From: Paenibacillus sp. P25
Lineage (GTDB): Bacteria > Bacillota > Bacilli > Paenibacillales > NBRC-103111
Assembly: GCA_024704175.1 (NCBI GenBank)
Contig: CP085629.1
Coordinates: 4,960,001-5,024,000 of the forward strand
DNA length: 64,000 nt
Reading direction: 5' to 3'
A program made the position numbers and the translations under genes. Of this stretch, positions 37,245 through 45,792 are shown piece by piece. The number at the start of each line of letters is the position of its first letter. Within the stretch, counting starts at the first letter, position 1. The notes below the pieces were generated by a model. The model was given only the letters and a program-made list of their open reading frames with translations. It searched no databases and had not been told where the DNA came from.

Positions 37245-37607
37245 TCACTTATAAAGAATATCGTCCTTCAGCGCGACCACATGCGCCAGCACCTGATCGA
37301 TTTCCTTCTCATCCACGTGAAAATGGGCGAGCGCATCATGCAGATGGCCGGCCACCGCGTTAAAATGCTCCGGCCGCAGGTTCATGCCCTGATGGGCCTT
37401 GGCCATCGAATGCCCGGAATATGGATTGGGTCCGCCGAGCGCGAAGCTGATAAACTTCGTCTGGTGCCGGCGCCGCTTCTCCATATCGGTCTTGGTAAAG
37501 AAGTGATTGATCGTCTCGTCCGCCAAAATCCGTTCGTAAAACTCATCGACCACCTTGGCGATAGCGGCTTCTCCGTCCAATTTTTCATAAAGCGTTGCCG
37601 TTTGCAT
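37245..37607 (-). CDS. Group I truncated hemoglobin
   Basis: 120 residues. LYEKLDGEAAIAKVVDEFYERILADETINHFFTKTDMEKRRRHQTKFISFALGGPNPYSGHSMAKAHQGMNLRPEHFNAVAGHL is a textbook trHbN sequence. The conserved FF/FTKTDM region (CD), the GGP-Y loop and the proximal His in the MAKAHQGM helix before LRPEHF are all present. It binds heme and O2/NO in the cytosol; NO detoxification is the usual proposal. It lies 36 bp downstream of the ABC transporter ATPase on the same strand and may be read through from that operon. Confidence 0.92.
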   Translation of the reverse strand: MQTATLYEKLDGEAAIAKVVDEFYERILADETINHFFTKTDMEKRRRHQTKFISFALGGPNPYSGHSMAKAHQGMNLRPEHFNAVAGHLHDALAHFHVDEKEIDQVLAHVVALKDDILYK

Positions 37608-37643
37608 AAAATGACCTCTTGGATATGGCTTTCTATAGCATCC

Positions 37644-38393
37644 TTACCTGTCTTCCACGATTTTCTTCAAAAATTGCAGCGTTCTTTCGTTCCGCGAGCT
37701 CCCGAAGATTTGATCGGGTGTTCCCTTCTCCACAATGACGCCGCGGTCCATAAATACGGCCTGATCCGCAACCTCCCGGGCAAACCCCATCTCGTGCGTG
37801 ACGATGACCATGGTCATCCCCTCCCGGGCGAGACCCTTCATCACCTTCAGCACTTCCCCCACCAGCTCCGGATCCAGCGCGGAAGTCGGCTCGTCGAATA
37901 ACAGCACCTCGGGATCCATGGCCATGGCCCGGGCAATACCGACGCGTCGCTGCTGTCCTCCGGACAGCTGATGCGGATACTGCTCCGCGCGTTCCTTCAG
38001 ACCCACCCGCTCGAGGAGAGCCATCGCCTTGCGGCGCGCGTCCTCCTTGGACCGCTTCAGGACCACAACCTGCCCTTCCATCACATTCTCCAGCGCCGTC
38101 AGATGCGGGAATAGATTGTAGTTCTGAAACACCATGCCCGTCTTCCTGCGGATCGCCATGAGCTCCCTGACGCCCAGCTTGTGCTTTCCGTCAAATTCGA
38201 TCGTCGTATCCGCTATCGTGAGCCGCCCCCCGTCGGGAACCTCCAGCAGGTTCATGCAGCGCAGCAGGGTCGTTTTGCCTGAGCCGGAGGGGCCGATGAT
38301 GACGGTGGTTTGCCCCTTGTCCACACGTAAATCGATTCCGCTCAGCACCTGAGCCCCGGAGAAGCTTTTGTGCAGCCGTTCGATCTGGATCAT
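37644..38393 (-). CDS. Polar amino acid ABC transporter ATP-binding protein
   Basis: 249 residues, intact. Walker [11 protein letters not shown]-loop [19 protein letters not shown], signature [17 protein letters not shown], Walker [17 protein letters not shown], His in [15 protein letters not shown]. The TALENVMEG and [24 protein letters not shown] blocks are typical of the GlnQ/HisP/TcyC family. Operon order is binding protein, permease, ATPase, with 12 bp to the permease. Confidence 0.95.
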   Translation of the reverse strand: MIQIERLHKSFSGAQVLSGIDLRVDKGQTTVIIGPSGSGKTTLLRCMNLLEVPDGGRLTIADTTIEFDGKHKLGVRELMAIRRKTGMVFQNYNLFPHLTALENVMEGQVVVLKRSKEDARRKAMALLERVGLKERAEQYPHQLSGGQQRRVGIARAMAMDPEVLLFDEPTSALDPELVGEVLKVMKGLAREGMTMVIVTHEMGFAREVADQAVFMDRGVIVEKGTPDQIFGSSRNERTLQFLKKIVEDR

Positions 38394-38405
38394 GGTTTCG
38401 CCTCC

Positions 38406-39085
38406 CTATTTCGCGACCGTGCGCTCGAACCGGGCTTCCAGCCGGTCCTGGAAATAGGAAAGCACGGTGCTGAATATCAAATACACGGCGGCCACCTCAA
38501 TGTACAGCCAAAGGGGCTCGTAAGTAACGGCAGCGATCTGCTGGCCCTTCTGAAACAATTCCGTCACCGTGATCGTGGCGGCCAGGGAGGTGTCTTTGAC
38601 AAGACTGATGAACGAATTCCCGAGCGGGGGGACCGATACGCGTGCCGCCTGCGGAAGAATGATCCGCCGCATCGCCTGCCATTTAGTCATCCCCAGCGAA
38701 TAAGCGGCCTCCCTTTGTCCTTTCGGAATCGACAGAATGGCGGCGCGGATAATCTCCGAGCTATAGGCCCCTTGTTGAGCGTAAAGCCGATGACGGCGGC
38801 CGGGAAAGGATCAAGCGTGATCCCGAGGCTCGGAAAGCCGTAGAACAGGATGAACAGCTGAACCAGCAGCGGGGTGCCGCGGAAGATCCATACGTAGAAC
38901 CGGGCGAGGGCCGTCAGCGGCCCGAAGCCGGACAAACGGGCGAGCGCAACGAGAAGCGCCAGGCTGAGCCCCAGGACGAAGGTAATCAAGGTCAGCGGAA
39001 TCGTGTAATACAAACCGGCTTGCAAAATAGGAAAAAAGGAATCGCCGAGGATTCCTATGATGCGCTCCGTTCTGTCCGTTGCCAT
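38406..39085 (-). CDS. Polar amino acid ABC transporter permease, frameshifted
   Basis: About 226 residues. It begins MATDRTERIIGILGDSFFPILQAGLYYTIPLTLITF and has the HisM/TcyB motif IFRGTPLLVQLFILFYGFP. The frame breaks near 38775. After it the sequence continues KGAYSSEIIRAAILSIPKGQREAAYSLGMTKWQAMRRIILPQAARV, which carries the EAA loop that contacts the ATPase. The C-terminus includes SLAATITVTELFQKGQQIAA, frequent in cystine and histidine permeases. Confidence 0.92.
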
Positions 39086-39099
39086 TTGCCCCGCACCCT

Positions 39100-39883
39100 T
39101 TACTTGGAAACGTCGGTGTTAAACCATTTTTGCGAAATCTTCAGGTACGTGCCGTCGCTCTTCATCGCCGCCAGCGCCTTGTTCACCTGCTGCACGAGAT
39201 CCGTGCTCCCCTTACGGAAAAGGAACGCATTGCTGGTCGCATTCGGCTCTTCGTAAACGGTCTTGATCGGCAGGTCAGGACGCTGCTTCTTCAAATCCAG
39301 ATACGACAAGCTGTCGTTGATGGTGGCGTCGATCCGCCCCGAAGTCAGCAGGTCGATCGCCTGGTTGAAGCCTTCCACCACCGTATTGGTCGCGCCGTGC
39401 GCCTCGGCGATTTTACGGTAGTTGCTGTCCAGGGACTGGCCGACCTTCTTCCCTTTCAAATCGTCTAGCGATTTAATCGTCGTATTGTCCGACCTGACGA
39501 CCAGCACGGCACGGGAGACGATGTAAGGGTCGGACATATCGTACTTTTCCAGCCGGTCCGGCCGTACCGCCACTTCGTTCGCGATCATGTCATAGCGCTT
39601 CGCATCGAGCCCTGCAATCATCCCGTCCCATTTGGTTTCGATGAAACGGGGGGTGAGCCCGGCGCGCTTGCACACTTCCTGCGCAATTTCTACATCGAAG
39701 CCCGTCAACGCTCCGGATTTGTCGTGAAACGTAAACGGAGAGTAAGTGCCCTCCGTGCCGATCGTAATCTCCTTCGCTTGACCGGCCGGCGTACCTGCGC
39801 CCCCGGCTTGCTGCTTGGTGCCGCTGACCGATGACGGCCAGTAGAAACAAAACAATAACGGATAAGGCGATGGTCTTCTTCAT
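39100..39883 (-). CDS. Amino acid ABC transporter substrate-binding protein, frameshifted
   Basis: About 260 residues from ATG 39883, with GGGGG upstream. The signal peptide MKKTIALSVIVLFLLAVIG is followed by a frame break near 39828 and a GTKQQAGGAGTPAGQ linker. The body is a family 3 solute-binding protein: ITIGTEGTYSPFTFHDKSGALTGFDVEIAQEVCKRAG, LDAKRYDMIANEVAVRPDRLEKYDMSDPYI, LKGKKVGQSLDSNYRKIAE, GRIDATINDSLSYL. Closest in plan to the cystine-binding TcyA/TcyJ group, but ligand identity is inferred. No obvious lipobox Cys is present in the current reading, perhaps lost at the indel. Confidence 0.88.
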
Positions 39884-40006
39884 GTCGTTAACCCCCAGCG
39901 AAAGTTGGTCGATTCTTGGGATTGCAACCGTATTATTCCCAAGCGGTCGCCGGTTTTCACCATCGCCCGTTTGGAAATTGCTGGGGAATGCATCCACCCG
40001 CCGAAA
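39884..40006 (-). promoter_or_regulatory. Structured leader of the amino acid transporter operon
   Basis: In the minus-strand RNA, CCCCAGC (39986-39980) is perfectly complementary to GCTGGGG (39899-39893), which contains the ribosome binding site of the binding-protein gene. Between them is a second hairpin, CTTGGGA / TCCCAAG (39943-39937 / 39921-39915). The layout, a closing stem that hides the ribosome binding site around an inner hairpin, suggests translational control. No known riboswitch consensus was matched. Confidence 0.35.
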
Positions 40007-41035
40007 TTAACGCTGAAGGGCGTTTCGGAACGCTTGAACGATTTGTTCGGCGTTCATATATAGCGCCACGGGGTATTGGTAGCTCTTCATGGGCGCCGGC
40101 GCCTGGATATTCCAAGCCGGGTCCTTCCCCGCCGGGAGCAAGGCGGCCGGATTCTCCAGCTTCTCTTTCCATTCCTTGACCAGCCCCGCGAGCGCGTTCA
40201 AATGCCCGGCCCACAGTTGCCTGTCCTCCGCCGCCAATCCTCCGCTCTCGGACCACTTCGTCAGGACTCCCGTCATCTCGGCAAGACCAGCATAGCCGGA
40301 GCGGAGACCCTGCATTTGCCGGTTCAATTCATTTAAGGCGCCCTGTTTACTTCGTCCGAAAGGGCGGTAACGCAGGCTCTGCTCCGCCTGATCGAGCTCG
40401 GTGGTCGTTTGATGGAGCTCCCGGAACAAGGGCTGCAGCGCATTGTGCAGCGGCCCGGCCTCACTCGGGGGACAACCTCCCTGTACCCAAAGCGCGATGC
40501 CCGCAAAATGCCTGGACAGATGGTCCGCGAAACGGATCATCTTTTTCCTTGCGATGTCCACGGAATCGGGCGGGAATACCAGGATGTGGATTACGAGGGT
40601 CGCGACCGCACCGATCAAGGTGTCGCGGATCCGATCCAGGGAATAGCTCGGAAACTTGCTCTGCAGCTCCAGCACCAATAAGATACTGAGAGCCACCTGG
40701 ATGGTCAGGGCGTGCTCCAGCTTCAGCCACGTGACAATCAGCATCCCGGCCAGCAGAAGGAGTCCAATACCCCAGCCGCTTAATCCGACGTAAGGCATCA
40801 GGACGATGGTAAAAAGAACGCCCGCGATGGTGCCGACGATCCGCCGCCATGCGAACCGGACGGACTGGTCCACCGTTAGCTGGACGGAGAGCACGACCGT
40901 CAAGGGAGCGAGGTAAGGATGCTTCGAGCCGGCCAGCTTCGCGAGCTCCCATGACAGAGCGGCCGCCAGGGGGATTTTCCATACCACCCCCTTGTATTTG
41001 AGGAAATCCGTGAATTTTCGCATCGAATGGTTCAT
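40007..41035 (-). CDS. FUSC/aromatic-acid-exporter-like membrane protein
   Basis: 342 residues, intact. The N-terminal half has about six membrane helices (WKIPLAAALSWELAKLAGSKHPYLAPLTVVLSV, IVGTIAGVLFTIVLMPYVG, GWGIGLLLLAGMLIVTWL, LTIQVALSILLVLEL, DTLIGAVATLVIHILVFPP). The C-terminal ~180 residues are a cytosolic helical domain (RFADHLSRHFAGIALW, TTTELDQAEQSLRYRPFGRSKQ). The plan is that of the FUSC / ArAE (DUF939-like) family proposed to export aromatic acids or similar compounds. It lies upstream of the amino acid transporter operon with a 123-bp structured gap, so co-transcription is possible but uncertain. Confidence 0.85.
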   Translation of the reverse strand: MNHSMRKFTDFLKYKGVVWKIPLAAALSWELAKLAGSKHPYLAPLTVVLSVQLTVDQSVRFAWRRIVGTIAGVLFTIVLMPYVGLSGWGIGLLLLAGMLIVTWLKLEHALTIQVALSILLVLELQSKFPSYSLDRIRDTLIGAVATLVIHILVFPPDSVDIARKKMIRFADHLSRHFAGIALWVQGGCPPSEAGPLHNALQPLFRELHQTTTELDQAEQSLRYRPFGRSKQGALNELNRQMQGLRSGYAGLAEMTGVLTKWSESGGLAAEDRQLWAGHLNALAGLVKEWKEKLENPAALLPAGKDPAWNIQAPAPMKSYQYPVALYMNAEQIVQAFRNALQR

Positions 41036-41275
41036 CGGGGTCAGGCCTCGTCTTCGTTCAAGTTCTCTTGCGGCAACATGAATAAATTACCCGGAAAAGG
41101 CGGGACCCATCCAAAAAAGCCAAAACCATGCGGTTTGGCTTTCCCGTTGAGTGCTGCATGCTTGACGTGATTCTATCGGATTGCTTTGTCGCAAAGGGGA
41201 AAAGATGCTTTTCATGCCGGCGATAACCTGCTATATTGTGGGAAAGCAAAAAATGGATTGAAAGCTGGTGCTCTT

Positions 41276-41785
41276 TTGTTTTTCCATATTCTGTTAACCG
41301 CTCACATCATTCTGGGGATCGGCTGTCTCGTTACCGGCTTGATCGCCATGATCGCTGCCAAAAGAAAGGGAGTCCACACGCGGTTCGGGGAAATCTACCA
41401 CGCCCTCTATGTCGGCATAGCGGTGACTGCGATTATTCTGTCCCTCCTGCGTTGGAGCAAGGATGCTTACTTATTCTACATAGCGATTTTCTCCTACGGG
41501 AACGCCTTTCTCGGCTACCGGGCCAAGAAACGCCGGGCGAACAATTGGCTCACATCGCACATTGCGGGCATGATCGGCAGTTATATCGGCGCAGTCACCG
41601 CCCTGATGGTCAACGTAGTGCCGCTGATCCCTGTCTGGAACACGCTCTATCCTCCCCTTATCAATTGGTTTCTGCCTACCATTATAGGCACCCCCATTAT
41701 TTTTCACTTGGTCAATAAACATGTAAAATCGAAGCTGAGGTCTGCACCGGCCAATGTGAAGCGATCGGGCCCGGGAATGGAATAA
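41276..41785 (+). CDS. DUF2306-like membrane protein
   Basis: About 169 residues if the TTG at 41276 is the start (LFFHILLTAHIILGIGCLVTGLIAMIA); the frame is open to 41186 with no better site. Four to five helices are seen, including GIAVTAIILSLLRW, DAYLFYIAIFSYGNAFLGYRA, HIAGMIGSYIGAVTALMVNVV and WFLPTIIGTPIIFHLVNKHV. The GSYIGAVTALMVN and IIGTPII motifs fit small membrane proteins of the DUF2306 or related group. Function unknown. It is unlinked to the vgb gene downstream, which has its own leader. Confidence 0.65.
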   Translation: MFFHILLTAHIILGIGCLVTGLIAMIAAKRKGVHTRFGEIYHALYVGIAVTAIILSLLRWSKDAYLFYIAIFSYGNAFLGYRAKKRRANNWLTSHIAGMIGSYIGAVTALMVNVVPLIPVWNTLYPPLINWFLPTIIGTPIIFHLVNKHVKSKLRSAPANVKRSGPGME

Positions 41786-41920
41786 AGGTTGCTCCCGGGT
41801 AGGGATTGTGATAAGGTTATAACCATCAGTAACGAGAGGGTGACCGTAAGCCAATGATCTACTAATCCTATTTCCTAAGAAAATATCGTTTAATTGCGAT
41901 GCTTTCCGGATAGGATTGGT

Positions 41921-42085
41921 ATGGGCTTTTTCATAGATGCAAGAAGATCGGCTCTTTCACACAGGGAAGAAGCGCGTCTCTTTGTCTGTATGCCTGCCTC
42001 CTGTCCGGAAATCGGAACAGGAGGTTTTTTGTTATGGCGAAGAATGATCATATCCATAAGCTTTCCTTGGGAGGTAACCGTATGA
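41921..42085 (+). CDS. Leader ORF of vgb (54 codons)
   Basis: ATG 41921 follows GGATAGGA. The peptide begins [20 protein letters not shown] and continues [18 protein letters not shown], passing through the terminator hairpin at 41997-42030. Its stop TGA at 42083-42085 overlaps the vgb start ATG (42082). The frame can also begin at an upstream ATG (41894). A short ORF that spans a terminator and couples to an antibiotic-resistance gene is the usual design for ribosome-mediated attenuation, in which a stalled ribosome prevents terminator formation. Function as a leader is inferred. Confidence 0.6.
   Translation: MGFFIDARRSALSHREEARLFVCMPASCPEIGTGGFLLWRRMIISISFPWEVTV
41997..42030 (+). terminator. 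Attenuator terminator in the vgb leader
   Basis: CCTCCTGT (41997-42004) pairs with ACAGGAGG (42017-42024), extended by CCG/CGG, and is followed by six T residues. It sits inside the leader ORF, 52 bp upstream of the vgb start, so it must be bypassed for vgb to be transcribed. Confidence 0.8.
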
Positions 42086-42972
42086 GGATCTCGATACAAG
42101 AATATAAGGTGAGGCAAGGTTCAGGACCATACGGAATCACAGCCGGAAAAGACGGGGCCTTGTGGTTTACGGAACAGAAGGGAAACCGGATCGGACGAAT
42201 CGATACGGAAGGCGCAGTCCTTTCCTTCCCCATTCCGACGGAGAATGCGGGGGCGATGTCGATCCTTTCGGACCGGGACGGCGATCTATGGTTTACGGAG
42301 TACAACGCCGGTAAGATCGGAAGAATGTCGGTGAACGGACAATGTACGGAATATGAGCTTCCTGCGGCGAATGCGGCGCCATTTGGCATCGCGGAAGGCC
42401 CGGACGGTGCCATCTGGTTCACGGAAATGAATACCGGCCGGATCGGAAGGATGGCCAAATCAGGGGCGATTGCCGAGTTTGATCTGCCCGATCCTAAATC
42501 GTATCCCTCCTTTATCACGGCAGGTCCGGATGGGGCCTTATGGTTCACGCAGAATCAGGGCCATTCGATCGGAAGAATCACAACCACCGGTGAGGTAACG
42601 GAATATAGAATTCCAACGCCGAATTCCGGACCGGTCGGCATAACGTGCGGGCCCGACGGAGCCTTGTGGTTCGTGCAAATCATGGGCAATCAAATCGGAA
42701 GAATTGCGCCATCCGGCGAAATAAGCGAATTTGTCATCCCGACGCCGAACGCCCGTCCTCATGCGATCGTTTCCGGGAATCAAGGGGATCTGTGGTTCAC
42801 GGAATGGGGCGGCAACCGCATCGGCAGGATCACAACGGACGGCGTCATTACGGAATATGCCATACCTTCAGAGAATGCGGAGCCTCATGGCATTGCCCTA
42901 GGTCCGGACGGCGGTATCTGGTTCGCGGAGGAATGCGATCAGATCGGACGGCTGACGGTTTCCGCGTCATAG
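42082..42972 (+). CDS. vgb: Virginiamycin B lyase (streptogramin B resistance)
   Basis: 296 residues from ATG 42082 behind GGGAGGT. It forms a seven-bladed beta-propeller of repeats such as [30 protein letters not shown]. The active-site region of Vgb is present: HAI in [27 protein letters not shown] and the later [18 protein letters not shown], giving the His and Glu/Mg ligands. The enzyme linearises streptogramin B cyclic peptides by elimination at the ester bond, in the cytosol. Chromosomal copies are known in environmental Paenibacillus. Expression is probably controlled by the leader terminator upstream. Confidence 0.92.
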   Translation: MRISIQEYKVRQGSGPYGITAGKDGALWFTEQKGNRIGRIDTEGAVLSFPIPTENAGAMSILSDRDGDLWFTEYNAGKIGRMSVNGQCTEYELPAANAAPFGIAEGPDGAIWFTEMNTGRIGRMAKSGAIAEFDLPDPKSYPSFITAGPDGALWFTQNQGHSIGRITTTGEVTEYRIPTPNSGPVGITCGPDGALWFVQIMGNQIGRIAPSGEISEFVIPTPNARPHAIVSGNQGDLWFTEWGGNRIGRITTDGVITEYAIPSENAEPHGIALGPDGGIWFAEECDQIGRLTVSAS

Positions 42973-43053
42973 CTTTACCGTATGGCGGGTGGAGCGGCTT
43001 TGCCGCCGCGCCCCTGCCATGTCCGGTTTTAGAGATGTGTATCCATGCCCTGA

Positions 43054-44503
43054 TTATCTCTCGCTTAAACCTGTGACCCGTTCTGTTTTCGGCTGAGGCC
43101 GCAGCAGACATAGTCCGAGTACAACTGCGATGAAGAGGAAGACGGCGAAGAACCGGAAACCGGTATTCGAAGCATGAATCAGAGCGTCCTTGGATTGGGC
43201 TGATTCCTGGGCTCCGGCCCCGGATAACAGCTGCGAAGCGACATCGGACTTGGCAACGAGCTGCACAACGGCCAGCGCAAGCGCCTGACTGATGGCCCGG
43301 CACATATTGTATACGGTCCAGAACATACCGGATGCGGAGCCTGCTTGTTCCTGCGGTGCGGCCGACAGCACGGCTTTGGCAAGCGACGGCCAAGAAAGAC
43401 CTGTCGCGGCGGAGATGACCGCAAGAGGGATGATCACGGCAAGGGTAGACAGCCGCGGACCGAGTCGCCCGAGCATCAAGAGAGAAAGTCCGATGAGGAA
43501 CGACCCGAGCAGTATCATTCGGGCCGGGCCGAAACGGTCTGCGAGCCTCCCTCCGAACGGAGCGGTGAACAGTTGAGGGATGGACAACGGAAGCAGCAGG
43601 AGTCCCGATTCCAATGGACTGAGATGCTGGGCACCCTGCAAATACAGCGTAAGCAGAATGGTAACCGCGAAATAACCGATACAGTAGCTCATCGTGATCC
43701 CAAGTCCTATCGAATAATTCCGATAAGTCAGAAGACTCAGATGAAACAACGGATGCCGTGCCTTTAGCTCAATGAAGACGAACGCACTCCACAGAAGCAT
43801 CGCCGCCAGGAACAACCCAAGTGTCTTTCCCGATGCCCATCCCCATGCTTGCCCCTCGGACAACGCGATCAGCAGGGCCGTCAGACCCGGACCGAATGTC
43901 AAAATACCCGGCCAGTCCGTGCCGGCCTTCTCCCCTTAAAAGTATCTCTGAGAAATAGAATGCCCGCGCCCAAACCGATAACACCGATGGGAACAACCGA
44001 ATAAAACATGGAGCGCCATCCGAACTCGCCGATCAGTGCTCCCCGACAACGGGACCCAGAAGCGAGCCCGTCACCCAAGCGATGTTATTGATGCCGAGAG
44101 CGACCCCGAGCTCCTCGGATGGAAAGGTCCGTATCAGAATCGGTGTGGATGCCGCCATCGCCATCGCTGCGCCGGTACCTTGCAGCAGACGGGCCGCCAT
44201 CAGCGCCGAGCCGGAACCAGCCATACCGCAAAGCGCGGTCGCCAGCGTAAACAAAGCGAATCCCCAAAGGAAAATGCGTTTCGTTCCGAACATATCCGAC
44301 CACCGGCCGGAAGGAAGAAGAAATACGGTGCTTGTGATGTAGAAAGAAGTGATCGTCCACATGCCGGTTCCGATGGAGAGCTGCAAATCCTCCATGAGCG
44401 GCGGCAGACCGGTGACGACGATGGTCGCGTCCAGATTGGTGATAAACGAGACAAGCGCGACTACGAATAAAACGGACCATTTGCCCGGCTCCTTGATTTT
44501 CAT
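43054..44503 (-). CDS. MFS transporter, DHA2 (EmrB/QacA) family, two frameshifts
   Basis: About 483 residues, 14 helices. The N-terminal part has the DHA2 signatures NLDATIVVTGLPPLMEDLQLSIGTGMWTITSFYI and RLLQGTGAAMAMAASTPILI. Breaks near 44040 and 43930 flank the helix pair ALIGEFGWRSMFYSVVPIGVIGLGAGILFL. The C-terminal part includes ILTFGPGLTALLIALSEGQAWGW, LSPLESGLLLLPLSIPQLFTAPFGGRLADRFG and a long last-helix stretch. The start at 44503 overlaps the ada stop (ATGA), so the pump is produced with the alkylation repair protein. Substrate unknown; multidrug efflux likely. Confidence 0.88.
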
Positions 44504-45567
44504 CCTCTTGTTCGCTCCTCCGTGACCTCTTGCTTCTCATGACCCAGCGGCCATTGCTTGCGCGATAGGCCTCCTCCATAACCGCCGAGGTCTCCATCCG
44601 AACGGATCACGCGGTGGCATGGAATCACAATCGCCAGTTGATTGGCGCCGCTCGCTTGGGCCGCCGCGCGGTAAGCATCCGGCTTTCCCACCGCCGCTGC
44701 AATAGCGGCATAGGAGGCGGTCCGGCCCGGCGGAATCTTGCGCAGCTGCTCCCAGACCTTCTTCTGAAAGGGGGACCCCACCAGTCTCAGCGGCGTTGTG
44801 AATTCCGTCAGCCGGCCTTCGAAATAGTCCTCCAGTTCGCTCTCAATCTGGCGGATTGGCGGCGAACTGCCTGGAATAACAGCCGATCGGGTCCTGCTTC
44901 TCAGCCGTTCCACCTCGCGCTCCAACCCCCGCCGATCTACGAATTCGAGCAAATACAGCGCTTCTTCATCGGCAATTGCGAGCATGGGTCCAAGCCGCGT
45001 ATCCAGCCATGCCGCCTTGAGTACCTGCTGATTCCCTAGCTGAGCTGGCGCCGCCCCCATCATTCGTGAGAACGCGTCCCTAAAGCCGCCGCCGGATTCG
45101 TAACCGGTGGCAAGCTGGGCCTCAATCACTGCACTGCCTGACCGGATATGCTTCAGGGCGATCCCCATTCGCCGGGCTCTTGCGTATTCGACGAAGGTCA
45201 TGCCGAACCGCTTCTTGAACTGACGGCGAGCCGTCGATGCATCCACGGACAGGTTTCGGAAGTCTTCCTCCGTCCAGCGCCGTTCCGGATTTTCCTCTAT
45301 CGCATGAACGAGTTTTCGAACAAGCTCCGACACATGGCCGGGATGGGATAACGGGCGGCATCGCTGGCAAGGACGGAACGATGCCAGAAGAGCTTCCTTG
45401 GCCGTTTCGTAAAATTCGCAGTTCTCATACTTGGGCTTCCTTGCAGGGCATGTCGGACGGCAGAAAACACCGGTGGTTTTGACACCGACATAGAAGATGC
45501 CCTCATATTCGGATTTTTTGTCCAGCAGCGCCTGATAATACTCCCATTTCTTATCGGCCGGGATCAT
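44500..45567 (-). CDS. ada: Bifunctional DNA-alkylation response regulator and methyltransferase Ada
   Basis: 355 residues, intact, ATG 45567 with AAAGGAGGA. The N-terminal zinc domain has the four Cys of methylphosphotriester repair (GVFCRPTCPARKP and RPCQRCRP; the first is the acceptor). The middle AraC-type HTH is NLSVDASTARRQFKKRFGMTFVEYARARRMG. The C-terminal O6-alkylguanine methyltransferase has FQKKVWEQLRKIPPGRTASYAAIAAAVGKP and the acceptor motif IVIPCHRVI. This full three-domain Ada both repairs DNA and, when methylated, activates transcription. It forms a two-gene operon with the DHA2 pump. Confidence 0.95.
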   Translation of the reverse strand: MIPADKKWEYYQALLDKKSEYEGIFYVGVKTTGVFCRPTCPARKPKYENCEFYETAKEALLASFRPCQRCRPLSHPGHVSELVRKLVHAIEENPERRWTEEDFRNLSVDASTARRQFKKRFGMTFVEYARARRMGIALKHIRSGSAVIEAQLATGYESGGGFRDAFSRMMGAAPAQLGNQQVLKAAWLDTRLGPMLAIADEEALYLLEFVDRRGLEREVERLRSRTRSAVIPGSSPPIRQIESELEDYFEGRLTEFTTPLRLVGSPFQKKVWEQLRKIPPGRTASYAAIAAAVGKPDAYRAAAQASGANQLAIVIPCHRVIRSDGDLGGYGGGLSRKQWPLGHEKQEVTEERTRG

Positions 45568-45629
45568 GCCGCGTCCTCCTTTCGCAGTGCAGCTTTCTTA
45601 TCGGAAATGAAGCCTTGCGGATAGTAATG

Positions 45630-45635
45630 ATTATA
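45630..45635 (-). promoter_or_regulatory. Candidate -10 box of the ada operon
   Basis: TATAAT on the minus strand at 45635-45630, about 63 bp upstream of the ada start codon; no good -35 element at 17 bp. Confidence 0.35.
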
Positions 45636-45718
45636 CCGCTTCCGTAAAAACGTGCCGCCGAAAATCGGGCATTGATTTTTTTCTTCATGGAACATCTTGT
45701 TATAATAGCTTTCTGTAG

Positions 45719-45759
45719 AAAAAAATAGAGATAGGCATGTGTCATCATTGCCTACCTCT
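45719..45759 (-). terminator. Intrinsic terminator of the SLH repeat-protein gene
   Basis: On the minus strand an 11-bp stem AGAGGTAGGCA / TGCCTATCTCT (one G-T or mismatch position) is followed by TTTTTTT, 34 bp after the stop at 45793. Confidence 0.85.
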
Positions 45760-45792
45760 ACCCCTAAGCGGGATTAACGTATATTACGACAA

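Noticed and set aside
39884-40006. SAM-I (S-box) riboswitch call for the transporter leader.
   Set aside because: Only scattered core-like bases are present; the helix order and the GGUGCUAAUUCC core are not met. Kept only as an undefined structured leader.
41116-41142. AAAGCCAAA / TTTGGCTTT hairpin upstream of the DUF2306-like gene.
   Set aside because: No gene ends at a sensible distance on either strand, so a terminator role could not be supported.
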